The notes under the pieces were generated by a model. The model was not told the origin of the DNA, did no database searches, and saw only the letters and a program-made list of their open reading frames with translations. Source: Pseudogemmatithrix spongiicola (lineage in GTDB: Bacteria > Gemmatimonadota > Gemmatimonadetes > Gemmatimonadales > Gemmatimonadaceae). Taken from it: DNA of 64,000 bases. Positions 50,500 through 61,415 of this stretch are shown here, one piece after another. The position numbers and the translations under genes are program-made. The stretch is taken from the NCBI RefSeq assembly GCF_030623445.1, contig NZ_CP130613.1, positions 2,976,001 to 3,040,000 of the forward strand, in the 5' to 3' direction. Positions within the stretch are counted from its first letter, which is position 1. The number at the start of each line of letters is the position of its first letter.

Positions 50500-51054
50500 T
50501 CAGCTCCACCGCCACCCAAAGATCCCCGCCGTCACCAGCGCGTAGGCAATCGCATCCATCGCGATCAGCCCGTAGCTCTTCCACGGCCGCCCAAACCACA
50601 CCGAGTCCGGAATCTGGCCGAGTGCGTAGGCCATGAAGGTGATCGTGCCCGTCACCCGGAACACGGCGAGGTAGTCGGCGTCGGACGCCACCGTATGCGA
50701 CGCGACGTACCCCACGAAGACCGCGACCACGAGATTGTGCACGAAGCTCATCGCCAGCATCGGACCCATCGGCCGCATGCCGTTGGGCATGACGGTGAGG
50801 AAGCCCACCGGGCCGCGTGCCATCCGCGCCTGCCATTCGGGGTCCTTCATGCCCTCCTGCGTGGTGAAGGGCATCATGTAGAGCCCGGGCGTCGGCGCCG
50901 CCTTGCCGAGCGCTTCGAGGACCGCGGGCTCGCCGCTCAGTCCGCGCCATTCGTTGTTGTGGAAGGGCACCACGGTGTGGAACAGCGCCGAGAGGATGAA
51001 GACCGCGACGGCAGACAGCAGGATCGGGAGCCACAGCTCAGCCAAGAACTGCAC
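50500..51054 (-). CDS. Small membrane protein, unknown
   Basis: 184 residues from GTG 51054, which has GGAGG-type Shine-Dalgarno about 5-6 nt upstream. Four hydrophobic stretches: LWLPILLSAVAVFILSALFH, MLAMSFVHNLVVAVFVGYVA, VFRVTGTITFMAYALGQIP and GLIAMDAIAYALVTAGIFGW. A loop contains RARGPVGFLTVMPNG-like sequence (ARMARGPVGFLTVMPNG). It resembles small DUF1761-like membrane proteins but I cannot assign it. Its gene ends at the repeat/terminator copy B. Confidence 0.7.
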   Translation of the reverse strand: MQFLAELWLPILLSAVAVFILSALFHTVVPFHNNEWRGLSGEPAVLEALGKAAPTPGLYMMPFTTQEGMKDPEWQARMARGPVGFLTVMPNGMRPMGPMLAMSFVHNLVVAVFVGYVASHTVASDADYLAVFRVTGTITFMAYALGQIPDSVWFGRPWKSYGLIAMDAIAYALVTAGIFGWRWS

Positions 51055-51152
51055 GGATACCTCCGGGGGGGAAGGTGCGACGGCGTCCGAACGGAGCGCC
51101 GCCGCCACTAACGTCTGGCTCCCGGGACCGCCGCGCAATATCCTTTGCCTCA

Positions 51153-52328
51153 ATGCAGTTGCCGATTCCCGGGCAGTCCGAGGCCCTGCTGCGCGCCATC
51201 CGCGTGTCGCAGGCCGTCAATCGCGTCCGCCAGATGCCAACCGTGTTCGTCGCCAACCCGCTGTTGGCGGTGTTCATCGCGTTGTCGTACTGGGAGCGGG
51301 CCGACCACCTGTCGTTGGTGGTCTTCGTGGCCGTGATGGTCGTGCTCTGGACCCCGGCGGCCCTCAGTTGGCGGCGCCTGCGCAAGCTGCCGCGCCCGGT
51401 CGACGTGAGCCCGCGCAACGAGATGCGCGCCCTGATCTTCTCGGCGATCGCCGGTACGCTCTGGGCGATTGCCGCCTGGGTGCTGTATCCCGTCGGCGGC
51501 ACCGAAGAGAAGGCGATGCTGGTGATGATGATGTCCGGGCTCTGCGCCGGCTCCGTCGCGTTCTTCTCGTCGTCGCCGGTGGCGTCCATGCTGTTCTTCC
51601 TGCCCCTGATGTGCGCGCTCATGGTGCAGGTCGTGCGCTACGACACCGCCGCGCAGCCCGTGCTGCCGACCGCCGTCGGCGTGTTCACGCTCTGCGCCAT
51701 GCTCTTCACCCGGACCAGCTGGTTCCAGTTCGTGGAGAGCGTGCGCATCCTCGTCGAGCGCGACGAGGCCCTGAAGGCTGCGCGGGCCAATCGCAGCGAG
51801 CTCGAAACCACGCTTGCGCAGATGCAGGACCTCGCGATGGTGGACCAGCTCACCGGGCTGAAGAACCGCCGCGCGTTCTTCGACGACGCCGAACCCAGCA
51901 TCTCGGCCAGCCGCCGCCGCGGCCAGCCGGTGACGGTCGCGGTGATCGACCTCGACCACTTCAAGTCGATCAACGACACCTACGGCCACGCGGTCGGCGA
52001 TGTCGTCCTGCGCGAGGCCGCCCGCCGCATCGACGAGAGCTCGCGCGAAGAGCACGTCGTCGGACGCTTCGGCGGCGAGGAGTTCGTGATGTTGTTGCCG
52101 TTCACGACGGCCCAGCAGGCCCTCAACGCCATCGAGCGTGTGCGCAAGGAGATGTCGCGCGAGCCGATCGTGGTGCCGGACGGCCCCACGCTCACGCTGA
52201 CGATGAGCGCCGGCATCGCCCCGCTCGAGCAGGAGATGCCCATCACCGTCGCCATCGACCACGCCGACAAGGCGATGTACCGCGCCAAGAATCTCGGACG
52301 CGATCGCGTTGAGGTCTTCGGCGTCTAG
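51153..52328 (+). CDS. GGDEF-domain diguanylate cyclase, membrane-bound
   Basis: 391 residues: six or so N-terminal membrane helices (including [29 protein letters not shown] and [16 protein letters not shown]), a short coiled coil ([17 protein letters not shown]), then a GGDEF domain with [30 protein letters not shown] and active-site GGEEF ([10 protein letters not shown]). It should make cyclic-di-GMP. The inhibitory I-site RxxD is REEH here, so product inhibition may be lost. Start ATG 51153 is chosen from the family-like N-terminus. Orphan gene. Confidence 0.85.
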   Translation: MQLPIPGQSEALLRAIRVSQAVNRVRQMPTVFVANPLLAVFIALSYWERADHLSLVVFVAVMVVLWTPAALSWRRLRKLPRPVDVSPRNEMRALIFSAIAGTLWAIAAWVLYPVGGTEEKAMLVMMMSGLCAGSVAFFSSSPVASMLFFLPLMCALMVQVVRYDTAAQPVLPTAVGVFTLCAMLFTRTSWFQFVESVRILVERDEALKAARANRSELETTLAQMQDLAMVDQLTGLKNRRAFFDDAEPSISASRRRGQPVTVAVIDLDHFKSINDTYGHAVGDVVLREAARRIDESSREEHVVGRFGGEEFVMLLPFTTAQQALNAIERVRKEMSREPIVVPDGPTLTLTMSAGIAPLEQEMPITVAIDHADKAMYRAKNLGRDRVEVFGV

Positions 52329-52489
52329 CGTGGAACCGGCCGCGCTCTTCAACGCTTTATAGCGCAACGGCTTACCTACGGCACTGGCCGCGGCAATATC
52401 CGGGCAAATCGACGAAATCAGCCTTCCGTCGGCCGCAAAATCCGACTAACTTTATTGGCTATCTCGTCCCACCCTCGCACCGCACAAAT

Positions 52490-53921
<1,432 letters not shown>

Positions 53922-53923
<2 letters not shown>

Positions 53924-54024
53924 CGGCAGTTGCGAGTTGGAAGTTGGGAGTAGAAAGCCAACGTCCAACAACGCGCCGCGACCCGACTCTCCCAACTGCC
54001 AACTACCAACTCACCACTGCGGTT
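53922..54024. repeat. Dispersed inverted repeat with 7-nt-periodic arms, copy C (sufB-sufC gap)
   Basis: Arms at 53922-53952 and 53986-54024: left GAGTTGG-AAGTTGG-GAG, right CCAACTG-CCAACTA-CCAACTC. They pair over about 30 nt. Unlike copies A and B the centre has no GGGCCCGC hairpin or T-run. It begins at the sufB stop and ends 9 nt before sufC. Confidence 0.7.
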
Positions 54025-54033
54025 CATACACGA

Positions 54034-54786
<753 letters not shown>

Positions 54787-54788
54787 GC

Positions 54789-56099
54789 GTGACCACTCCG
54801 TACGTCGAGCAGTTCGAGGCCGCCGCGGAGGCCGCCGCCAAGGATGCCCCATCCTGGCTGCCGGCGCTGCGCAAGAAGGCCTTCGAGCGCTTCACCACCC
54901 TCGGCTTCCCGACCACGCGTGACGAGGACTGGCATTTCACGTCCGTCACGCCGATCGCCGAGCGCACGTTCAAGGCCATCAAGCCGGCCACGACGACGCT
55001 GACGCTCTCCGACCTCGAGGCCTACCTCGTGGATCCGGAGTGGCATCGCCTGGTGTTCGTGAATGGCAAGCTCGAGCCGGCGCTCTCGCAGTTCGCCGGC
55101 CTCCCGGCCGACGTGCAGCTCGCGCCGCTATCGGAAGTGCTCAAGGAGGAGCCGGACTGGGCCAAGCGGCATCTCGGCTCGCTGGCCGCCTTCGACAAGG
55201 CCGCCTTCACGGCGATGAACACGGCCTTCATGCAGGACGGCGTCGTGCTCCGCGTGCCGAAGGGCGAGGTCGTGGACGTGCCGATCCACATCCTGCACGT
55301 GACCGATGCGAACGCCGCCGGTGCGGCGATCCATCCGCGCCTGCTGGTCGTCGCCGAGGCGCTCTCGAGCGTGATGCTCGTCGAGCAGTACGTCGGGCTC
55401 GGCAGCGTGAGCTACCTGGTGAACGCGGTGGCCGAGATCGTCGTCGGCAACGGGGCGCGCGTGGACCACTACAAGGTGCAGAACGAGAGCACCGAGGCTT
55501 TCCACGTCGGCACGGCGCAGGTCACGCAGGGCCGCGACTCAATCTACCACTCGTTCTCGTTTGCCTCGGGCGCGGCGCTGTCGCGCACGAACATCTACAC
55601 CAAGCTCGCCGACACCAACAGCGAGGCGCGTCTCAACGGCCTCTACCTGCTGGATGGCTCGCAGCATGGCGACCACCAGACCTTCGTCGAGCATCTCGCC
55701 GAAGCCTGCGCCAGCCGCGAGCTCTACTGTGGCGTGCTCGACGGCCAGAGCCACGGCGTCTTCAACGGCAAGGTCTACGTGGACCCGATCGCGCAGAAGA
55801 CGGACGGCAAGCAGACCAACAAGGCGCTGCTGCTCTCGCCGCAGGCGCGGGTGGACACCAAGCCGCAACTCGAGATCTTCGCCGACGACGTGAAGTGCAC
55901 GCACGGCGCGACGGTCGGCCGCATCGACGAGATGGCGCTGTTCTACCTCAAGAGCCGCGGCATCGGTGGGGAGTCGGCGCGGGCGCTGCTGACCTACGCC
56001 TTCGCCGCCGAGGCGCTGGAGACGATCGAGATCGATGCGCTGCGCATCGCGCTGGAGCAGCGCGTGTTCGAGCGCTTCACGCACACCCAGCTGGTGTAA
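54789..56099 (+). CDS. sufD: Fe-S cluster assembly scaffold subunit SufD
   Basis: 436-residue SufB paralogue that completes the SufBC2D scaffold. Seen here: FTTLGFPTTRDEDWHFTSVT, FAGLPADVQLAPLSEVL, then the shared beta-helix core with VDHYKVQNESTEAFHVGTAQ, GEHQ-like GDHQTFVEHL, and CTHGATVGRIDEMALFYLKS-type end (CTHGATVGRIDEMALFYL). It starts at GTG 54789. Length and layout are normal. Confidence 0.93.
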   Translation: MTTPYVEQFEAAAEAAAKDAPSWLPALRKKAFERFTTLGFPTTRDEDWHFTSVTPIAERTFKAIKPATTTLTLSDLEAYLVDPEWHRLVFVNGKLEPALSQFAGLPADVQLAPLSEVLKEEPDWAKRHLGSLAAFDKAAFTAMNTAFMQDGVVLRVPKGEVVDVPIHILHVTDANAAGAAIHPRLLVVAEALSSVMLVEQYVGLGSVSYLVNAVAEIVVGNGARVDHYKVQNESTEAFHVGTAQVTQGRDSIYHSFSFASGAALSRTNIYTKLADTNSEARLNGLYLLDGSQHGDHQTFVEHLAEACASRELYCGVLDGQSHGVFNGKVYVDPIAQKTDGKQTNKALLLSPQARVDTKPQLEIFADDVKCTHGATVGRIDEMALFYLKSRGIGGESARALLTYAFAAEALETIEIDALRIALEQRVFERFTHTQLV

Positions 56100-56110
56100 G
56101 GCACACGGCC

Positions 56111-56593
56111 ATGGCTGACGCCACGCTCGACGCGCTGTACCAGGAAGTCATCCTCGACCACAATCGCCGGCCGCGGAACTTCCATCCCATGGAGCACGCC
56201 TCGTGCTCGGCGGATGGCAAGAACCCGAACTGCGGCGACCAGCTCACCGTGTGGTTGAAGGTCGAGGACGAGCGGGTGTCTGACATCTCCTTCCAGGGCC
56301 AGGGCTGTGCGATCTCCAAGGCCTCGGCGTCGATGATGACCGAGGCGCTCAAGGGCAAGAGCCGCGCGGACGCCGTGCAGCTGTACGACAAGGTGCACAA
56401 GCTGGTCACTGGCGAGGACCTCACGATCGCGAAGGACAGGGAGCTCGGGTCGCTGCGCGCGCTGGGTGGCGTGAGCAAGTTCCCGATGCGCGTGAAGTGC
56501 GCCTCGCTGGCCTGGCATGCGATGAAGGCCGCGCTGGACGGCACGGCGGTGGTGAGCACCGAGGGACCGGAAGACGCCCGGAGCGCATCGTGA
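56111..56593 (+). CDS. sufU: SufU-type Fe-S cluster scaffold/sulfurtransferase
   Basis: 160-residue zinc-containing partner of SufS that accepts persulfide sulfur. Zinc/cysteine sites: NPNCGDQ, GQGCAISKAS and VKCASLAWH, the SufU pattern including its GCAIS block and the LGGVSKFPMRVKC segment. ATG 56111 is the start. Its stop overlaps the start of the Rieske gene (GTGA). Confidence 0.93.
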   Translation: MADATLDALYQEVILDHNRRPRNFHPMEHASCSADGKNPNCGDQLTVWLKVEDERVSDISFQGQGCAISKASASMMTEALKGKSRADAVQLYDKVHKLVTGEDLTIAKDRELGSLRALGGVSKFPMRVKCASLAWHAMKAALDGTAVVSTEGPEDARSAS

Positions 56594-56991
56594 GCGACGG
56601 TGCTCCGGCATCGGTAGGCAGTGGTGACGCAGCGGCGCCTGAGGGCGCCGTTTTGCTCGGCGGCATCACGGCGGACGAGGTCCAACCGCTGCAGTTGTAC
56701 CGGGCGACGATGCCGAACGGCACGGCGCTGTGCGTCGGCGTGCACGAGGGACGATTCTTCGCCGTGAAGGATTACTGTCCACACGCGGAATTCCCGCTCA
56801 GCGAGGGCACCCTGTACGCGAACGGCGAGCTGGAGTGCTGTTGGCACGGCGCGCGATTCGCCTGCGCGAGCGGCAAGGTGCTGCGCGGACCGGCGGAGTC
56901 CGATCTCGTGCGGTTCGAGGTCTTTGCGGTGAATGGCGACCTTTACGTGCGGCGTGGAACGGCGCCGCTGCAGTCAGGAGGGGCAGCATGA
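56590..56991 (+). CDS. Rieske-type [2Fe-2S] ferredoxin
   Basis: 133-residue small Rieske protein with cluster motifs CPHAEFPL (C-x-H) and CCWHGARF (C-x2-H) and the middle SEGTLYANGELE. It belongs to the NdoA/BphF-like soluble ferredoxin group. It overlaps sufU and sufS by four bases at each end, so it is embedded in the suf operon. It may feed electrons to cluster assembly; that role is inferred from position. Confidence 0.85.
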   Translation: MSDGAPASVGSGDAAAPEGAVLLGGITADEVQPLQLYRATMPNGTALCVGVHEGRFFAVKDYCPHAEFPLSEGTLYANGELECCWHGARFACASGKVLRGPAESDLVRFEVFAVNGDLYVRRGTAPLQSGGAA

Positions 56992-58223
56992 GGGCATCGA
57001 CGCCCGTCAGTCTCGCCAAGCGGACGGATTTCCCGCTCTTGGCCGCGCAGCCTGGGCTCGTGTACCTGGATTCTGCAGCGACGTCGCAGAAGCCGAAGGC
57101 CGTCCTCGATGCGATCCAGCGCTACTACGAGACGGAGAATGCGAATCCGCATCGCGGCGCGTATGCGCTGAGCGCGGCGGCGACCGAGGCGTACCATCAG
57201 GCGCGCGAGCGCGTCGCGCGCTTCATCGGCGTCGCGGATGCCGACACGTTGATCTTCGTGCGCGGCACCACCGAGGGACTCAACCTCGTGGCGTCGACCT
57301 GGGGCCGCGCGAACGTGAAGGCCGGCGACAACGTCGTCGTGACCCGGATGGAGCATCACGCGAACTTCGTGCCGTGGCAGCAGCTGTGCCTCGCCGCGGG
57401 CGCGGAGTTCCGGATCGTCGAGCTCGACGCCGCGGGCGGCGTGGACCTCGCGATGATGGCGCGGCTCGTCGATGCGAAGACGAAGGTCGTCGCGTTCGGG
57501 CAGGTCTCCAATGCGCTCGGGACGATCAACCCCGTGGCGGAGTTCGTGAAGATCGCGCGCGCGCAGGCGCCGCAGGCGCTGGTCGTGTGTGACGGTGCGC
57601 AGGGCGTGCCGCACCTGCGCGTCTCCGTCGATGCCATGGGCGTCGACGTGTACGCATTCAGCGGCCACAAGGTCGGCGGGCCGATGGGCTCGGGCGCGGT
57701 CGTGGTGCGTCGGCCGATCCTGGAGAAGATGCCGCCGTATCATTTCGGCGGCGACATGATCGAGTGGGTCAACGACCGTGACTCGACGTGGAACGTGCTG
57801 CCGCATCGCTTCGAGGCAGGCACGCCGAACGTCGAGGCGGCGGTCGGGCTCGCGGCGGCCTGCGACTACCTCGAGTCGCTCGGCATGGACGCCGTGCGCG
57901 AGCATGAGCTGTTGCTCACTACGGCGGCGATGCGCGCGCTCTCGGAGATCGACGGCGTCACGCTGTTCGGCACGCCGACCGCCGAGGGGCGCTCGGGTGT
58001 GGTAAGCTTCGCGGTGGCGGACGTGCATCCGCACGACGTGGCCACGATGCTCGATGCCGCGGGGGTCTGTGTGCGCGCCGGGCACCACTGCGCGCAGCCG
58101 CTGATGCGCACGCTTGGCGCGGCGGCGACGACGCGGGCGAGCTTCTGGGTGTACAACACGCTCGAGGATGTGGACGCGCTGGTGCGCGCGGTGCGGGCGG
58201 CGCGGGAGCGGTTCGGGGCCTGA
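56988..58223 (+). CDS. sufS: Cysteine desulfurase SufS
   Basis: 411-residue PLP-dependent class II desulfurase that extracts sulfur from cysteine. Lys in SGHKVGGPMGSGA (PLP site), the SufS loop Cys in VCVRAGHHCAQPLM, the ENANPHRGAY and MEHHANFVPW blocks, and VCDGAQ are all present. A strong SD (AGGAGGGG) precedes ATG 56988, which overlaps the Rieske stop. Last gene of the operon; it is convergent with the lipoprotein gene. Confidence 0.95.
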   Translation: MRASTPVSLAKRTDFPLLAAQPGLVYLDSAATSQKPKAVLDAIQRYYETENANPHRGAYALSAAATEAYHQARERVARFIGVADADTLIFVRGTTEGLNLVASTWGRANVKAGDNVVVTRMEHHANFVPWQQLCLAAGAEFRIVELDAAGGVDLAMMARLVDAKTKVVAFGQVSNALGTINPVAEFVKIARAQAPQALVVCDGAQGVPHLRVSVDAMGVDVYAFSGHKVGGPMGSGAVVVRRPILEKMPPYHFGGDMIEWVNDRDSTWNVLPHRFEAGTPNVEAAVGLAAACDYLESLGMDAVREHELLLTTAAMRALSEIDGVTLFGTPTAEGRSGVVSFAVADVHPHDVATMLDAAGVCVRAGHHCAQPLMRTLGAAATTRASFWVYNTLEDVDALVRAVRAARERFGA

Positions 58224-58233
58224 ACGCGCGCCG

Positions 58234-59151
58234 CTACGGCGCGCGCAGGGAGAACGGCTCCGCCCAGCGCGGCATGCCGATGCGTGCCGTGTAGAGGCAC
58301 AACGAACAGCCCTCGACGAGGGTGTACGGCAGCGTGTCTACGCGCGACGATTCGGTTGCTGGTCGGAACGGTCGCAGCGCGGTGAGCGGGGTGTACTCCC
58401 CGTCATCGCTCCAGAACGACCCGACGAAAACCACGCTGATGGTGTCGGCCATGAACGACCCGAGGCCGTGTACCGCCACCGGTCTGTCCAGTCGTACCAT
58501 GTAGCGCGACGTGGGCCATCGAAAGCGTGTGTTGACTCGCTCCGGCACCGAGGCCACACGTCGGCCGGTGCGCTTGGCCGCGATTCGCGCGGCCTCTTCG
58601 GGAGACGGCAGCTCGGTGTGCTCTCCGGCAATCGGAATCCCGGCCACCAGCACGTTGGCGAGGTCCCCAAAGGCCTCCGACTCCACCATGATCTCTTCGA
58701 TCGGCACGCTGACGTACAGCGTGCGTCGTCCATCGGGGCCACAGAAGACCATCTCGTAGCGGCCGCCCACCTCCTGGCGCACGAGATGCTGCGGCGTCAT
58801 CATCGCGACTTCGTACGCCGATGCCGAGTACAGAATGGGACCGCAGCGCTCTAACCGGCCGATGTCAATCGCCGCGCCGCGCCGCATCTGCCACTGGATG
58901 AGGTATTCGGCCGCTTGGCTCGCGATGGCCCGTCGTGCGAGGGAATCCGCGTCGCTGCGGCTGCGCGGGTTGATGTACCCTGCCTCCGGCTGCTGCAGCG
59001 GGAACATCCCGCGCGCATCAAGCTGTGCCGCGACTTCCGGTGTGAGCAGCGCCGGGTTTATGCCCGCATCCGCCGCTGTCGGCGCGTCGTCCACACAGGC
59101 GGCGACCCACAGCGCAACGGCGGCACACACGAACGATCGATGTCGAGGCAT
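58234..59151 (-). CDS. Lipoprotein of unknown function
   Basis: 305 residues with signal peptide and lipobox VAAC (Cys19). Repeats of acidic and aromatic segments follow; features seen are AAEYLIQWQMRRG, TSRYMVRLDRPVAVHG and a C-terminal Cys pair (GCSLCLYTARIG). No family recognised. An IS481 copy separates it from the HlyD/FtsX/ABC operon lying upstream on the same strand. Without the insert, the gap would be only about 68 bp, so it may once have been the fourth gene of that operon. Confidence 0.65.
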   Translation of the reverse strand: MPRHRSFVCAAVALWVAACVDDAPTAADAGINPALLTPEVAAQLDARGMFPLQQPEAGYINPRSRSDADSLARRAIASQAAEYLIQWQMRRGAAIDIGRLERCGPILYSASAYEVAMMTPQHLVRQEVGGRYEMVFCGPDGRRTLYVSVPIEEIMVESEAFGDLANVLVAGIPIAGEHTELPSPEEAARIAAKRTGRRVASVPERVNTRFRWPTSRYMVRLDRPVAVHGLGSFMADTISVVFVGSFWSDDGEYTPLTALRPFRPATESSRVDTLPYTLVEGCSLCLYTARIGMPRWAEPFSLRAP

Positions 59152-59193
59152 GCCCCACGCTACGTCCGGCGAGGCCGCGATGCCAACGGGTGC

Positions 59194-59199
59194 CCTAGG
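59194..59199. repeat. IS481 target duplication, left (CCTAGG)
   Basis: CCTAGG directly precedes the left terminal repeat and recurs after the right one at 60234-60239. It fits the NCTAGN target preference of IS481-type elements. Confidence 0.75.
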
Positions 59200-60233
59200 T
59201 GTCGGTTCTAAAGAGGTTGTTCACTGAGGCATAACTGAGGAAGCTGGAGGTGCGAGCCACCCAACCTTCAGCCAGAGGCCTCAGTGAACATCCACAACAA
59301 TGCGCGATTGACCGCCTGGGGGCGAGCCGAGCTCGTCCGCCGGGTGGTCCTCGACGGCGAGCCGGTGCGCGCCGTCGCCGCGGCCCTCCACATCAGCCCG
59401 AGCACGGCTTACAAGTGGCTGCGCCGCTTCGCGGCCGGGGGCTGGGCGGCGCTGGCCGACCGCTCCTCGCGCCCGCATCGCTCGCCGACCGCCACGCGGC
59501 CGGCGCTCATCGAGCGGATTCTCCGCCTGCGCGCGACGCGGCTCACCGGGCCGGAGATCGCGGAGCGGCTCGGGCTCGCGGTCTCGACCGTGGGCCGGGT
59601 CCTCACGCGCGCGGGCCAGGGCCGGCTGAAGGGCCCGGGGGCGACGGGCGGGCCGCGCTACCAGCGCGAGACGCCCGGCGAGCTCGTGCATGTCGACACG
59701 AAGGCCCTCGATCGCTTCGTCACGGCGGGCCATCGCGCGCACGGCAACCGCTCGAAGGTCGGCCGCCGTCGGGGGCTCGGGCAGGACCATCTCCACGTCG
59801 CGGTCGACGACGCGACGCGGCTCGCGTACGCGGCGCTGCTGCCGACACAGGACGCGGCGGCGTGCACCCGCTTCCTCGAGGCGGCGCGCCGCTGGTTTGC
59901 GCAGCTGGGCATCGCCGTCACCGGTGTGATGACCGACAACGCCAAGGCGTACACGAGCCACGCGGTGCAGGCCGCGCTGGCCGCGCACGGGATCCGGCAC
60001 CTGCGCACCAAGCCCTACCGCCCGCAGACGAACGGCAAGGCGGAGCGCTTCATCCAGACCGCGCTCCGCCGCTGGGCCTACAAGAAGCCATACCGGACCT
60101 CGGCGCACCGCAACGCGGCGCTGCCCGACTTCCTAGATTGCTACAACGTCGAACGGCCGCACCGGTCGCTCGGCCGCGTCCCGCCGCTGCTCCACTTCCT
60201 CATGCAGCGTGAACAACGTCCTTAGAACCGACA
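59200..60233 (+). mobile_element. IS481-family insertion sequence, complete
   Basis: 1034-bp element. Left terminal repeat at 59200-59224 begins TGTCGGTTCTAAAGAGGTTG; the right one at 60209-60233 is its reverse complement with 2 mismatches in 25. A CCTAGG pair flanks it. It carries one intact transposase gene. Both ends and the target duplication are preserved, which suggests recent insertion. Confidence 0.88.
59284..60225 (+). CDS. IS481-family transposase
   Basis: 313-residue DDE recombinase: N-terminal helix-turn-helix (VAAALHISPSTAYKWLRRF), a second HTH region, then the integrase core with VHVDTKALDRF (D1), GVMTDNAKAYTSHA (D2) and NGKAERFIQTALRRWAYK (E). Frame is intact, so it may be active. 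The stop codon lies inside the right terminal repeat, as is normal for this family. Confidence 0.92.
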   Translation: MNIHNNARLTAWGRAELVRRVVLDGEPVRAVAAALHISPSTAYKWLRRFAAGGWAALADRSSRPHRSPTATRPALIERILRLRATRLTGPEIAERLGLAVSTVGRVLTRAGQGRLKGPGATGGPRYQRETPGELVHVDTKALDRFVTAGHRAHGNRSKVGRRRGLGQDHLHVAVDDATRLAYAALLPTQDAAACTRFLEAARRWFAQLGIAVTGVMTDNAKAYTSHAVQAALAAHGIRHLRTKPYRPQTNGKAERFIQTALRRWAYKKPYRTSAHRNAALPDFLDCYNVERPHRSLGRVPPLLHFLMQREQRP

Positions 60234-60239
60234 CCTAGG
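60234..60239. repeat. IS481 target duplication, right (CCTAGG)
   Basis: CCTAGG immediately follows the right terminal repeat and matches the left flank at 59194-59199. Confidence 0.75.
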
Positions 60240-60259
60240 GCGTGTGCGATCCGTGCCGC

Positions 60260-61411
60260 TCAGCGCACGCGGTCACCCGAGCGCAATGCCTCCGGTGGAT
60301 AGACCACCACCCGCTCGCCCGGCTCGAGCCCCTCGATCGCCGCCGACTCCGGTCCGCGCGCAATCACAGTCACCGATCGCTCCGTCGCCACGCCATCGGC
60401 ATCGACGGCGAACACGCGCCAGCCGTCGCCGTCACGCGCCAACGCGCCGGTCGGCACGATGCGCGCGCTTTCGAGGCGGCGCAGCACGATGCGGACGTCC
60501 ACGGCGAAATCATGCCCCACGGTCAGCCGACCCGAATGCAGGTCGCCGATCACCGGCACGCGCTGCTCGTCGACGCCCAAGGTGCTGCGCACGGTCTGCG
60601 CGCTGGGCTCGATGCGCGTGACGTGGCCGCGCAGCGTGTCGCCGCCGACGATCGCGTAGAGCGTTGCACCGACTCGCACGCGCGGCGCGTCGGCGCTGAG
60701 CACGCGCACGACGACCTCGGGGTCGCCGAGTGCGCCGATCTGCAGCAGTGGCGTACCCGGTGGCACGACGCGCCGATGCTCCTCGTCCACCCGAAGGATC
60801 ACGCCAGCGGCCGGGGCACGGAGCTGCACGGGCTCGCTACCGCCGCCAGGCAGGAATGCGCGCGCCGCCTCGACCTCGTGTTGGGCGGCGGCCACACGGG
60901 CGCGCGCGGCATCCAGCGAACGCGCGGCGCCCTCGTGCGTGGCGCGCGCGATCTCCTGCTGTTCCTCGGAGACTCCACCGCTGGTGGAAAGGCGCTCGGT
61001 GCGCTCCAACGCGCGCCGCGCCTCGCGCTCGCGTACGACGGCCGCGGCGAGGGCCGCGCGTGCCTCCTCCACTGCCGCCTGCGCCACGCCGACCCTCGCC
61101 TGCAGTTGCGACGTCGTCGCCGGGTCCTGCGCGGCGGCGGTCAAGGTGCCGAGCAGCGTGCCGGCGCGTACGCTATCACCCGCCAAGCGGCCAACCGGCG
61201 TCCAGGTGCCGGCCACGGGCGCCGTGAGATCCTCGTGCCAGCGGGCCCGGGTGCGGCCCTCGTCCACGAGCAGCTCTTCGAATACGCCCTCGCGGACCGT
61301 GGCCAGCTCCACGTCGACGCCGCGCGCGCGACGCTGCCACGCGAGCGCCGTGAGGGCTGCGACGGCAGTCACGCTTACAGCGAGTACGATCCATCGGGTG
61401 CGCGTAGTCAT
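60260..61411 (-). CDS. HlyD/MacA-like periplasmic adaptor
   Basis: 383-residue membrane-fusion protein. N-terminal membrane anchor (WIVLAVSVTAVAALTALAW), lipoyl-like halves (APVAGTWTPVGRLAGDSVRAG and LRAPAAGVILRVDEEHRRVV), a long Ala-rich coiled-coil hairpin (about 100-200) and a C-terminal beta-barrel. It follows the FtsX-type permease by 4 nt. With the permease and ABC ATPase it forms a MacAB-like efflux or lipoprotein/peptide export system. No TolC is in the window. Confidence 0.85.
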   Translation of the reverse strand: MTTRTRWIVLAVSVTAVAALTALAWQRRARGVDVELATVREGVFEELLVDEGRTRARWHEDLTAPVAGTWTPVGRLAGDSVRAGTLLGTLTAAAQDPATTSQLQARVGVAQAAVEEARAALAAAVVREREARRALERTERLSTSGGVSEEQQEIARATHEGAARSLDAARARVAAAQHEVEAARAFLPGGGSEPVQLRAPAAGVILRVDEEHRRVVPPGTPLLQIGALGDPEVVVRVLSADAPRVRVGATLYAIVGGDTLRGHVTRIEPSAQTVRSTLGVDEQRVPVIGDLHSGRLTVGHDFAVDVRIVLRRLESARIVPTGALARDGDGWRVFAVDADGVATERSVTVIARGPESAAIEGLEPGERVVVYPPEALRSGDRVR

Positions 61412-61415
61412 GGGG

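Noticed and set aside
52329-52489. Gap upstream of sufB searched for a SufR, IscR or Fur site
   Set aside because: AT-richer, with a small CGCT/AGCG hairpin, but no convincing operator or promoter pair.
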